From Dendrophyllia cribrosa (taxonomy: Eukaryota; Cnidaria; Anthozoa; Scleractinia; Dendrophylliidae), in assembly GCA_024195265.1 (NCBI GenBank), contig JAJLRJ010000013.1:14564822-14628821 (forward strand): a stretch of 64,000 nt of DNA, in the 5' to 3' direction. Under the pieces are notes generated by a model. The model was not told the origin of the DNA. It did no database searches and saw only the letters and a program-made list of their open reading frames with translations. Numbering within the stretch: the stretch's first letter is position 1; each line of letters opens with the position of its first letter. A program made the translations under genes and the position numbers. Of this stretch, positions 44,516-53,918 are shown one piece after another.

Positions 44516-44737
44516 TTACAAGTTGTCTGGGAGGATTTTCTGGTCCTCGAGATATTTCTTCAGTGCGATGGTGCCAGCTATGACGGCTGTGAACTTAACG
44601 TAGTTCATCAAACTTGCACTGGGGTCGGCAGTTAAGTTCTCTTTGATGGTCTTTTTCCCAATCCAACCAATACCAGCGACAAGGTCAGTGATTGTTGCGG
44701 CGTCGAGGATAGACTTCACAAGTTTGTTGTCAGACAT
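44516..44737 (-). CDS. Small Polinton protein with one hydrophobic helix
   Basis: 73 residues; the ATG follows a TATACT box. A helix around FTAVIAGTIALKKYL could be membrane-bound. Not recognised. Confidence 0.5.
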   Translation of the reverse strand: MSDNKLVKSILDAATITDLVAGIGWIGKKTIKENLTADPSASLMNYVKFTAVIAGTIALKKYLEDQKILPDNL

Positions 44738-44764
44738 GGTTTGTGCCCAGTATACATATGTTTT

Positions 44765-45034
44765 TTATTTTTCTGACTCAGACTCGACCTCTGCCTCGAC
44801 TCGAACTCGGGGCACCACGACTAGGACTCGGGGCACCACGACTAGGACTCGGGGCTCCTCGGTCTCGTCCTCTGACTCGGCCTCGGACTCAGACTCGGGC
44901 TCGGGCTCGGGCGCGTTGTGCCTATTCAGGGCTAAACCGCAAACTGTATCAAAGGCGACTGAAGAAAGTCCAATCCAAAGAAGAACCACACCTCCGATTG
45001 CAGCAGAATTCATCAAAGCTTGGAAAGGATTCAT
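44765..45034 (-). CDS. Small membrane protein with acidic repeat tail
   Basis: 89 residues behind TATATATACTGACC. N-terminal hydrophobic helix (IGGVVLLWIGLSSVAF), then an EPEPESESEAE tail interrupted by tandem PRVLVVV units encoded by ~21-bp repeats. The repeat expansion may be recent. Confidence 0.55.
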   Translation of the reverse strand: MNPFQALMNSAAIGGVVLLWIGLSSVAFDTVCGLALNRHNAPEPEPESESEAESEDETEEPRVLVVVPRVLVVVPRVRVEAEVESESEK

Positions 45035-45055
45035 GGTCAGTATATATATGTTTTT

Positions 45056-45526
45056 TTATTCCATATTTTTTATTCCTTGTTTTACAGGAATTCGAGATGG
45101 GGGTGTTGCTGCTGCTGGTGTTGCAGCGGGGGTGTTTGCTGGCGTTGATGGTGTGTTTGATTTTCTCCCAAGCCTTTGCATTATAGCTTCGCGCTGGTAA
45201 TAAACACCAGCAGCAGAGACAATCAACCCACCAACCCCCAGAATATAAACGATTGAGTTGCTGTTGCTGTCACTTGTTGTGTCACTTGTTGCACCACTTG
45301 TTGGAGAATTGTTTTCACTTGTTGAGGGTGCAGGCTTTTGTGCTTCGGCCTTTTTCTTTGCTTCCCGGGCCAGGCGGTTGCGTTCTGCTAGCCTTTTGCC
45401 AGAAGCAACGCGGCCGGGGTTCTTTTCTGTTGCAGGCTTTGTTTTCGGAGCCTCAGAGGTAACACGGTCAGGTGTTGGAGTTGGAGTTGGAGTTTCTTCA
45501 GGGATCGTCTCGAGTGGTGTGGTCAT
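45056..45526 (-). CDS. Single-pass membrane protein with Thr/Pro-rich ends
   Basis: 156 residues; start after CATATATACAGG. Thr/Pro- and Lys/Ala-rich N-terminal half, one hydrophobic helix (IVYILGVGGLIVSAAGVYY), then a Thr/Pro/Ala-rich tail. Not recognised. Confidence 0.55.
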   Translation of the reverse strand: MTTPLETIPEETPTPTPTPDRVTSEAPKTKPATEKNPGRVASGKRLAERNRLAREAKKKAEAQKPAPSTSENNSPTSGATSDTTSDSNSNSIVYILGVGGLIVSAAGVYYQREAIMQRLGRKSNTPSTPANTPAATPAAATPPSRIPVKQGIKNME

Positions 45527-45607
45527 CCTGTATATATGTGAGTTTTATTTTTTACAAGATGTGACACGTGTGCTGCCCGGTTGCTGCAAGGTTGCTGCCA
45601 GGTTTCT

Positions 45608-46231
45608 TCAAGGTTTCTGCGAGGTCGCCCCAGGTACAAGCCCAACTTCATCAAGGCTCTCAAGTGGATAGCCTTCACTGTCCCTGGTTGGATGTGTGGG
45701 TTGGGGCTGGGGTTCCAATTCTATCAAGTCAGGCTTGTGATCAGGCTCTCGTTCAAGCTTGATGTGTTTTGTTGTGATGAGAGCAGCATTGGCAAGCGCC
45801 AGCCATCGTCCGCATCGCACGGCAATAGCCCCAGCAAGATTTGACAGCTCCTGGTTAATGATGTAGTCGTTCTTGAGTTTTTTCTGCAATTCCTTGACAT
45901 CCTCAACCGGGGCCACCATTCCAACGCCTTTGGATATGAGCATGATGGCTGAATCAACTAGGGATTCGGTTGTCTTGTTGCCGATGTACGCCTCGGACCT
46001 TTTGCAGTACTTGTCAACGTCCTTGTCTGACAACCGCTTAACATGATCGTGTGTGAGCTGCACGCCGATGGCTTCTTTTGCCTTGCCAGTTGAAACAAGG
46101 ATTGCCAGCTTCTCACGTTTGGCAGGAATGCCATTGTCACCAACTAGCCCTGTTGGAGGTGCGTCACCAGGGGTGGCCTCCAGCATCTGCATTACTTCGA
46201 AAACGGCCTGGTCTTCAGCTGCTTGTGCCAT
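45608..46231 (-). CDS. Conserved-type Polinton protein, unknown
   Basis: 207 residues after a GTATACCCCC box. Mostly helical and charged, with an Ala-rich hydrophobic stretch (LSNLAGAIAVRCGRWLALA) and a Pro-rich tail. Function unknown; it sits in the late-type block with the ATPase and capsid. Confidence 0.5.
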   Translation of the reverse strand: MAQAAEDQAVFEVMQMLEATPGDAPPTGLVGDNGIPAKREKLAILVSTGKAKEAIGVQLTHDHVKRLSDKDVDKYCKRSEAYIGNKTTESLVDSAIMLISKGVGMVAPVEDVKELQKKLKNDYIINQELSNLAGAIAVRCGRWLALANAALITTKHIKLEREPDHKPDLIELEPQPQPTHPTRDSEGYPLESLDEVGLVPGATSQKP

Positions 46232-46254
46232 CAGGGGGTATACATGTGTTTTTT

Positions 46255-46494
46255 TTATTTTTCAATAATTCTCTTGATGTCTGGCAAAAGGGTTTTAAGC
46301 TCTCGTACCACCCCCGCCATGGTGTCTGGCATAGAATTCAACCGCAAGGGATATCTGGCCAGAAGCATGAGGCGAAGATCTTCTTCACCAGATGCTTTGA
46401 TAATTTTGTTTTGCGTATCAAGTGTGTGTTTGTGCAATTCATCCAAAAGCTGTGAAAGCACAGTGAGCTTGTGTAGACTGGTTGGCGCATTCAT
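46255..46494 (-). CDS. Small helical Polinton protein
   Basis: 79 residues directly after TATATACC. All-helical composition, no motif recognised. Confidence 0.5.
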   Translation of the reverse strand: MNAPTSLHKLTVLSQLLDELHKHTLDTQNKIIKASGEEDLRLMLLARYPLRLNSMPDTMAGVVRELKTLLPDIKRIIEK

Positions 46495-46529
46495 GGTATA
46501 TATGTGTGTGTATATTTGTGTGCCCGTGT

Positions 46530-47274
46530 TTAAACCTTGTACTCAATTCCATACGGGTATCTCAGAGAGAAAACCAGGTGGGAGAACTTGCGGGATTTGA
46601 GCCTTGCGATAAACTCTTTGTACTCCTCGTGGGAGAGCTCGCCGGCATAGTCTTCGAATATGGCTTTGGTTGTCTTGCTGGAGGGCGTGTAAAAGAGCAC
46701 GATCGCTGCAATGTTGTCACGATATGGCTTGGCAATGCTGGTGATCTGCTGGGTTAAGACCCACACGGATATGCCGTCATGCCTTGCGCTGAACCCAAGA
46801 TTAACCAGTTGACCCGTGCGGCCTTTGACATCTTTGGAGGCGGCGCAGTCATCGAGAATGAATAAAGTGTTGGTGCATGTGAAAAAGAAGCTCGCCAGCG
46901 TCAACCAGTCTTCGATTTCATGCTGTTGGCAGACAATCACGAAGATGTGTGGATCGCGGTCCACGAAGCCATCGTATGTCTTGTTCTTAACAAATGTGGG
47001 GCAGAATAAAACGATGTAATCAAAACAACCCCTAAAGGGGCCTCGCAGTTGGGAGAGAAGATACTGTGTCTTGCCAGAGTTAGTGGGGCCCACGATTAGT
47101 GCATTGAATGGCAGCTTTCTTGCGTCCATACCCAACACCTATATTAGTTGGTTTGCAAACTGGTGGGGAGGGGGCCATTGCCAGAAGTCTTTGTATTTTA
47201 TGGTGTGATAATGGTCCGGTGGATGGCAGGGGAGCCGGCTTGGCATAGAAGTTGATCTTGTTTCTTGTGGCCAT
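46530..47274 (-). pseudogene. FtsK/A32-like packaging ATPase, frameshifted
   Basis: Pumps DNA into capsids in Polintons and related viruses. The ATG at 47,274 sits two bases behind TATATA and opens the expected N-terminus, but the frame leaves the ATPase near 47,140. The ATPase continues in another frame to 46,530: LIVGPTNSGKTQYLL (Walker A), TLFILDDCAAS (Walker B), then WVLTQQITS. A TAG lies just upstream in the second frame, so it cannot be an independent ATG start; only GTG is available. One indel therefore disables the gene. Confidence 0.85.
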
Positions 47275-47295
47275 GGTATATATATGTGCGTTTAC

Positions 47296-48091
47296 TTAGT
47301 ACTGTACAGATTCCAGCTGCCTGTCCATGATGTTCATCTGTGAGTCTGAGAGGGTGAAGATGTGGCAGAGTGCGTTTCCCGACCCTGTGCCGTTTCGTTC
47401 GATCTCGAGTTGCACTCCGTCCTGTGTGTTGACGAGCCGTTGGCCGCTGCCGTGCAGGGATGTGCCCCCATGGACCGCAGGTCAATCCAGAGACCAAACT
47501 TGTTGCCTGTGAGATATTTGGTCAAGTTCATGTTAGGCCTGCCGTCCGTGTGTGGGGTAAAATGCCGGGTTATCTCTCTCCACATGTCTGTGCCACTGAT
47601 ACCCTCGTTGTAAAGCCTGTTTGGAACACCGTTGACTGTGACCTTCACTTTGGTGATGTCGGGATTGAAATAGTCCTCAGAGTCCGGATCTTACACAAAT
47701 CCACACTCTGGATGTCCTCTATAAGCATATTTTCCCGCTCATCGGTTGATCGGAAGAGGTCTTCGAAGATCTTGTAGATGTCATACCCAACCGTGTCCTG
47801 GACAGTGGTGGCGGCAAACTTTACAACGAATCTGTCCACCAGGGCCCGAGAAACATTTTGTACAAGAAAGTTGTTTGCATGGCCGCCGGCTAGGCTGATG
47901 TTAAACACCAGGGCCAGCGAGCCGGACACAATGACATCGTGCTCGCCCAGCTTAGGCACCGAGACGTACAGTGTCTCGCCGGGATTGGCCTCAGAGGGGT
48001 TGAATGTGATGCGCTTGACGGTTCGCTCTGCTTTCATGGCACCCAGTGTCTTTTCACTGTGAGATGGAAGTAAATTCGGTTGCACAGCCAT
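47296..48091 (-). pseudogene. MCP: Double-jelly-roll major capsid protein, internally deleted and frameshifted
   Basis: The start after TATATACC encodes a typical capsid N-terminus (LPSHSEKTLGAM, SVPKLGEHDVIVSGSLALVF, FLVQNVSRALVDRF). The sequence then jumps near 47,685 to the C-terminal part (VKVTVNGVPNRLYN, MNLTKYLTGNKFGLWIDLRS), in another frame. A second frame change near 47,470 precedes the end (SDSQMNIMDRQLESVQY, stop 47,296). About 265 codons remain, against roughly 600 or more in the family, so about 1 kb is missing. It cannot make a capsid. Confidence 0.85.
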
Positions 48092-48144
48092 GGTATATAT
48101 TTGTGTAATATTTTTAATTTATATTTTATATTTATATACCAACG
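48092..48144. promoter_or_regulatory. Divergent late-type promoter
   Basis: 53 bp between divergent start codons (capsid and coiled-coil genes), with a TATATA box directly in front of each ATG. Confidence 0.7.
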
Positions 48145-49527
48145 ATGGCAGAAGCTGGCAAAGTTGATGTACCTGACAATCCTTGGGTTGACAAATGGAT
48201 TGACCACGAAGATGATGACGACAAACAAGAAGTTGACACAACAACACCCTTTCAACCAGGTTCTGCATCCACCCCATACCATGGCGGTGAGCATCATGAA
48301 ATGCATACAATGCCTGATGAAGAAAGTGGGCTGCCAGGTGATCCTCCAACCGTCCCTCTTCTTGGAGAAATCATAGACGGAAATGAAAAAGCCGATAGCA
48401 TCGATGAAGCCATTGACTGGATCAAAAGGCGCTTTCCAAAAGTAAACATCCCGGGATTAGGACCAATTAGGTTTGGTAAAAAACCAGCAAATTCTGGCAA
48501 AATAGTTTCCTTTGGACCAAAAGGCGGGGAAACTCTCATTTTCAAGCAAGATGGGAGCTTTCTTAAAGCGTTCACAGACAAGTTCAAAACATCCCTTGGC
48601 CCAAGCGCTGAAGAGCTTGTCTATGAAGAAAATGCATCAATAAGTGAAGAAAGACAAAGATTAAAGGAGGAAGAAAAACAACTGAAGGAGAATGAAATGG
48701 TTGCTGTGGAAAAACAACAAAAAGAACATGCGGTGCAAAACCTCAGAAACAAAATTGAGTAAACTAAAGCGAGGAGGGAGGCTCTGGAGGATGAACAGGG
48801 TTCAAGCGTTGAAAATCAAGCCGAGATAGACCGCCTAAAACTGCTGGAAAAAAATCTTCAACTAGATCTTAAAAACGAGGAAAAAGAAATAGCGGCACTT
48901 CAAAAAATACAAAAACAACGAGCCCAAAAACAGAAAGAAGTGGATAAAAACAGAACACACTTTTATGCTAAGGTGAAGGAAAGAAATGAAATGGAAGCAA
49001 GGCTAAACTCAACTAAATCACTTGATGAGTTAAACGAAAGAGAAACCGAGCTTGAAAGGCAGAACGAGGAGGACAAGCGCGTCATAGAGGATGAGAACAC
49101 GTCTCCCTCTGAAAGAGAAGCCGCAGAAGCCCGGGTTGCAGAGCGGGAAGAAGAGCTGGCAAGGCTTAGACCACAGGTTCAAGAAAGGGAACAATCCCTG
49201 TCCTTGAGAGAGAGGGTCAGAGAAATCTTCAAGAAATACGGATGGACCCTGCAAGCGATTGTTCTGGCAGCTGGCATCACCATCAGCGCTGTTGTACTCG
49301 CTACCTTGAACGGCCTGGCAAAGGCCACCAAGGCTATTGGAAATGGGCTTAAAGAGCTTGGCAAAAAGGCAGCCAGCGCCCTGCCTGGCCTCATTGGCTC
49401 AATTGTGAGCTTCATCTTCAAAGCGGCCGGGTCGGTCATCTCCTTTCTGGGTGAACACGCCTGGCTGCTCATCCTTGCCGTGGTGGCCTTCCTTGTTGAA
49501 AGGATCACCAAGCGTTCGAAGTCTTGA
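48145..49527 (+). pseudogene. Long coiled-coil protein with C-terminal membrane helices, one nonsense codon
   Basis: 461 codons. The acidic N-terminus is followed by IDWIKRRFPKVNIPGLGP, then a ~200-residue coiled coil rich in Glu, Lys and Arg. Hydrophobic helices follow (IVLAAGITISAVVLATL, LLILAVVAFLVERI). A single TAA at 48,760-48,762 splits the frame within the coiled coil; both sides are in phase. Probably a virion or membrane-associated late protein. No function is known to me. Confidence 0.7.
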
Positions 49528-49586
49528 ACACTTTTTTGGGAGCACTCAGTGGAGCGAAAAAATTGTCAGGCTACATTGATTTTCGA

Positions 49587-51422
49587 CTACCTCAACCAAA
49601 CGAAAAGCCCTGCCAAAGAAAGCGCACCCATAGCAACGACTGCCTTGGCGACGTGATGCGGATCGGGCTGTGGTTCGGGTGCGGGGGCTGGTTGTGGTGT
49701 TGGTGTGGGTTGTGGTGTGGGTGTGGGCTGTGGTGTGGGTGTGGGTGTGGGTGTGGCGATGCCCTGTGCCTGTGCCTGTGTGGCCTGGAGATGTATCGGG
49801 TTTGATGGGTGGCTGTTTGGTGGATTGATCTTTGTTGGTCCACCGTCCATGTGGCGAAGGGAGGCTTTTTTTGTGCCCAGATTAACACCACTGTTCACAC
49901 CCAGCTTCATCCCTTGCGTTGCCTCCTGCAGATTGTTGTTCTACCCGATCACGCTCTCTGTGTTGATAATCATGCGCGAAGGCATGAGCCAGCTTCCTGG
50001 TGCTGTCGCAAAGTCCAGGCGAACTTTCGTTGCTTGGATGGCAAGCTGGTATCGCTGTACGCTTGTTGCGATGTCGTTCAGTATTATGGCCTCCTCTAGA
50101 TGGACCAGGAAGACTCTCTGCGTCTCGAAGGCCCGGCCTCCTTTTCCAATGATGCTGCTGCGGGTTTTGGCCTGTGAACCAAGAATGCAGTAGACAAAGG
50201 CCTCGATTGATTGGTTCATACGCGCGAGCCCTGGCTGTGTTAGCTCCTGTGCGTAATTTGGCACAAAGTGCTCGAACTGGGTGCCCGCCCCTTGATCGTT
50301 GCGGACGTAAGATATTCCATTGGCTTTAAAGTTGGGGTCTTTTCTGTCAGTCACTCGCTCATCATCGAACAGAGCTAGATCAGAGTCTGGATAAGTGTAA
50401 TCGGTAGAGATGGGGCCCTCTCCATAGGCCCAAATGTAGACATTCCCAAGACCGTGGTTCTTGCCGTATGTGAACCGGAAGTCAGAACTGGGGTCGATAC
50501 CGAACTCGATGCAAAGCTTCTTGTACGCGTCGATGTTGTATTTGTTGTCTTTCTGGTTAAATGGGGGGTCGTCTGGCAAAGCACTCACGCTTTGTTCCCC
50601 ACCCATCTGGTAGAGTATTCGCCTTGTTGTGAAATAAACGTGAAACCGGTAAAACGACCGGAGCTGTGTGGTTAGAGATAGACTGGAGTTCTTATCGAAG
50701 AGAATGTCACGCGAGATCCCGCAGCCGGTTGTTGCACACCACAGCGCGAAAGAGAGTTATTGTGGCCAAAAACTCATATGAGGGCCACCCATCCACTTTC
50801 GGCCATATTTGGCGGTTGTGAATGATATCTGTGTGTCCCTGTATATGTTTCTGTATTTCGTTGTGAAATACTCAGTTGGAGTGACGTAAATCCTTTGCTC
50901 TTTGTCGTTCAAGATTGCGCCAATCATCATGTCTTTGTCTATTGTGGTGGAGAAAGCAATAGCTGGGATTGATAACATTTGTTGACCCAACGATAACTGA
51001 TAAGGGAAACCACCATCATAGACAAGACCAAGGGCGTCTCTTTCAGCGCCAGTCCAATCTTCGTGGGGCATTTCTGTGATTAGCCCCCAGGAGCCAGGGG
51101 CCTTTTTGTAAAGCACTTCCCCCGTGGCTGTTTTGTGGTCGTCGCCAAACTCTACTTGCACTTCAAAGTGTGACATATCAGCGTGCGGGAAACGCTTTTT
51201 GAAGTCTGAGAGCGCCTTGGCCTTGGCCGCGGCAGAGAGCTTGGCAGCCTCCGGCGAACTCAACCAAGCAATTTCAGGATCAGGGGGTGGTGGCTTTGGC
51301 GCGACATGAGTATAGGCGTTTGGTGTTGTATAAAAAGGAGGTGGGGGTCCGTAATTGTGGCCGCCGATGGAGATGCCAAGATTTGAATTAGGATTAAATC
51401 CACCAGGCCGTCTGCCAAACAT
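49587..51422 (-). pseudogene. Large conserved Polinton late protein, two in-frame stops
   Basis: 612 codons in one frame from the ATG at 51,422. It is interrupted by TAA at 50,757-50,759 (CAA in copy 2) and TAG at 49,941-49,943. The segment after the TAG could be a separate gene from the ATG at 49,910 (107 residues), but the eleven codons between are open and in phase, so one gene is more likely. The N-terminus is Gly/Pro-rich (FGRRPGGFNPNSNLG), the middle rich in aromatic residues. The tail is a TP repeat (PTPTPQPTPTPQ) and a C-terminal hydrophobic helix. Function unknown, perhaps structural. Confidence 0.7.
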
Positions 51423-51467
51423 GATTGTATATATTTATATTTTAAAATGTTAATTATATATGCAATC
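51423..51467. promoter_or_regulatory. Divergent late-type promoter
   Basis: 45 bp between divergent ATGs with TATATA-like boxes on both sides, 5-8 bases from each ATG. Confidence 0.7.
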
Positions 51468-52151
51468 ATGGTTGTGTTGACATTTGTCACGACTTTGAAC
51501 CCTCACACTGTGTACTTCGACCACCCGCTTCCGAAACCGAGATATATCCGTCTTGTCTCTTGCTCAATTTTCAACTCGTGGAACACTTTGAAGCAAAGAG
51601 GAGAGATAACATTGTTCAAAAATGAAAATGGGAGTAATACAGGAACTGTCAGAAGACTTCTCCCAGGCCATTACACCATTGAGTCTTTAGCAAAAGAATT
51701 AGAAAACGTATTCGGTGGCGCCAATGCTAATTATAAATTAGCAACTGAGACAAACACACCACTGGGGGCGATGATCATTTTCAAAGAATACCCAGAAGAG
51801 GTTAAACTAGACCATGATCTATCTGTATTGCTTGGTATAAGCCCTAAATTGCTGTGGCCATCAACTTTCGTCAAGCGTTTAAGGGCACCAAGCACTTACT
51901 TCATCCACTGTGGTCTGGTTGATAAAGAACTGAACTTACTCAATGGAAAGCCTTCGACAGTTTTGGCGCGCTTCGACATTCGTGGAAAGCCCTTTGAGAA
52001 GGTGTTTTACGAGACAACACAGCAGAACGTCTTGCGTGACGTATCGTCTAGTGATTATGTAAACAGCATAACACTGTCAGTGAGGGATGCAAATGGTGCC
52101 CTCTTTAACTTCAATGACGCGCCTTTAGAATTTGAAGTTGAGCTAAATTAA
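51468..52151 (+). CDS. Polinton conserved beta-rich protein (possible minor capsid)
   Basis: 227 residues from the ATG at 51,468 after TATATATGCAATC. Shares MVVLTFVTT.NP.TVYFDH, IHCGLVDKELNLLNGKPS and a C-terminal SITLSVRDANG...EFEVEL with two copy 2 paralogues. The predicted beta-rich pattern and late-type promoter fit a penton-like or other capsid-associated protein. That is inference. Intact. Confidence 0.65.
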   Translation: MVVLTFVTTLNPHTVYFDHPLPKPRYIRLVSCSIFNSWNTLKQRGEITLFKNENGSNTGTVRRLLPGHYTIESLAKELENVFGGANANYKLATETNTPLGAMIIFKEYPEEVKLDHDLSVLLGISPKLLWPSTFVKRLRAPSTYFIHCGLVDKELNLLNGKPSTVLARFDIRGKPFEKVFYETTQQNVLRDVSSSDYVNSITLSVRDANGALFNFNDAPLEFEVELN

Positions 52152-52175
52152 AAAATCATATATATACCCCACGCC

Positions 52176-52859
52176 ATGAGTTCTGCCAATGTGCTACCAT
52201 CGGCCCCCGAATACAGTGAGACACAACAGCTATACCCTATGCGTGAGATCGCACAAATCAATGCAGAAGACTTCCGGCTCAAAAAGATCTCTGACTTGCT
52301 TAAAGAGCTGTCTGACGAAGCCGAGCATTACAGACAGGTCGCAAAGAAATATAAACGAACCCAAGCCTTAGTTCATTACTCGGCGGTTGGCCTTGGATCG
52401 CTTTCTGTTGGGCTTTCATCAGGGGCCCTAGCCACTGCATTGACTGGGTTCGGAATTATTGCAAGTCCAGCACTTGCCGGCATCGCGACCCTCTGTGGGC
52501 TGTCCTCTGTTGGCTTTACAGCTGCCAACAAGCGATTAGAGCGTAAAGTGACCAAACACGAGAATATCTACACACTGGCCCTGGCTAAACGCAACTCTGT
52601 CTATGAACTGGTATCAAAGGCTCTGGAAGACAAGAGGATCAGTGATGCAGAATTCACCATAATTACTCGTGAGGTGGAAAAATATCACGAACTCAAAGCT
52701 GCAATCAGGGATGGCGTTAAGGCTAAAAAAAACGTTGGCACTCAAACACAAGCGCCAGACCTCGAGAAACTCAAAAAGGAACTTCACAAGGAAGTCACAC
52801 AAGAAATTCAAAAAAAGATACTTCTCGCCGCAGCCTCCAAATCCGATTTGAGAGATTAA
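52176..52859 (+). CDS. Polinton membrane/coiled-coil protein
   Basis: 227 residues; the ATG follows CATATATATACCCCACGCC. Helical N-terminus, hydrophobic Gly/Ala segments (GLGSLSVGLSSGALATALTG and following), then a coiled-coil tail ending ASKSDLRD. Intact here; the copy 2 homologue has a nonsense codon. Function unknown. Confidence 0.65.
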   Translation: MSSANVLPSAPEYSETQQLYPMREIAQINAEDFRLKKISDLLKELSDEAEHYRQVAKKYKRTQALVHYSAVGLGSLSVGLSSGALATALTGFGIIASPALAGIATLCGLSSVGFTAANKRLERKVTKHENIYTLALAKRNSVYELVSKALEDKRISDAEFTIITREVEKYHELKAAIRDGVKAKKNVGTQTQAPDLEKLKKELHKEVTQEIQKKILLAAASKSDLRD

Positions 52860-52904
52860 ACTCTGGCTTTACTCTCTACATTTCAAAGGATAAATCATTT
52901 GCGC

Positions 52905-52937
52905 CCAATTGAATACATAACCCGGCTGTGTACAACC
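52905..52937 (+). promoter_or_regulatory. Early-type promoter of zinc-ribbon gene
   Basis: CCAATTGAA at 52,905-52,913, then a weak TGTACA in the box position, then ATG. Confidence 0.55.
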
Positions 52938-53630
52938 ATGGAGAAGTTCGCTAAACAACTGGCTGATGTTCGGTCCTTGGACACTAAAGGCGAATACAAA
53001 ACCAAACTCGATGAGCTTGATAAAGAATACAAATTTATCCTCCTGCGCTCACTCGAAACCTACACCAAGGAAATACGGCGTTCAAACCTGTCAGAACGCC
53101 TTCATATCATCAAGGAGTATCTTTCTCCCGAGGCACAATGCCCCCAACACTCACCTTTCGCCCTTATGAATGAAAGGACAAAAATTTGCCAAAACTGCAA
53201 AGGCAAATTAAACCTCAGTATGTTTTCATCAGAACTTTGCTGTGAGGACTGCGGACTCTTAGAACCCCTGGATGGTGTGACATTCGATTACAACGGGCTC
53301 TATGGTGGTGATTACACAATTACCAAAAAAAGAATGACCACCAAACACTACAACTTCAAAAGCTATCTCAACAAACATCTGAAAATTTGTGAACACCACG
53401 TCTGCTTGTCCAATGATGAAATATATCATGCAAATGAGACATTCAAATTCATCGAATAATATCTACCGAAAAGAATCTCCATGCCCTTTGTGGTCCACAA
53501 AATCTTGGATGCGATAAAAGGACCACAACGGCTTGTCAATTACTTCTGGCTGCAAGTCCCAGAAAAATCAATGTGGAAGCACGAACAAAGCTGGAAGATC
53601 ATGCTTGAAAAGATGGATCACGTTGAGTGA
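52938..53630 (+). pseudogene. Zinc-ribbon VLTF-3-like protein, one nonsense codon
   Basis: 231 codons from the ATG at 52,938. Helical N-terminus, zinc ribbon CQNCKGK...CCEDCG, then a basic, helical tail. TAA at 53,457-53,459 interrupts the frame, and the in-phase continuation (YLPKRISMPFVVHKILDAI) aligns with the intact copy 2 protein. Resembles VLTF-3/A2-type late transcription factors by layout; tentative. Confidence 0.55.
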
Positions 53631-53914
53631 GCACTGCCAGGACAAATGGCTCGGTGTCTGCCCAGGTCCACTTCTGGCGAGAAGTGTTCTTGGCATTCAT
53701 CACATGTTTGTGAAGTAAATATAGGAAAATAGCAATCGTGTTGCCAGTGATAATGATTTTTTATTGCACGGCATACAGATTTCATCCTCCCTTGATGAAT
53801 GACCCTTGCAGCCAAGTCACGCTGGACTTCTCTTTCAGCCAATTCAAGGATGTAATCTTTGATCATGTCTGCCAAATAATCCCAACGGGATTCACCAAAA
53901 GACAGTTGCTCCAT
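53618..53914 (-). CDS. Small early zinc-finger protein
   Basis: 98 residues. The ATG at 53,914 was chosen because TCAATTGAA and CTATAC lie upstream; the longer frame starts at TTG inside the promoter. One C-terminal C2HC-type finger (CDECQEHFSPEVDLGRHRAIC minus its first residues) follows an acidic and basic helical part. A possible regulator. It overlaps the zinc-ribbon gene's end by 13 bp. Confidence 0.6.
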   Translation of the reverse strand: MEQLSFGESRWDYLADMIKDYILELAEREVQRDLAARVIHQGRMKSVCRAIKNHYHWQHDCYFPIFTSQTCDECQEHFSPEVDLGRHRAICPGSAHST

Positions 53915-53918
53915 TGGC

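Noticed and set aside
46816..47019. Plus-strand frames opposite the ATPase and capsid
   Set aside because: Shadows of the minus-strand genes, without the TATATA box seen before real starts.
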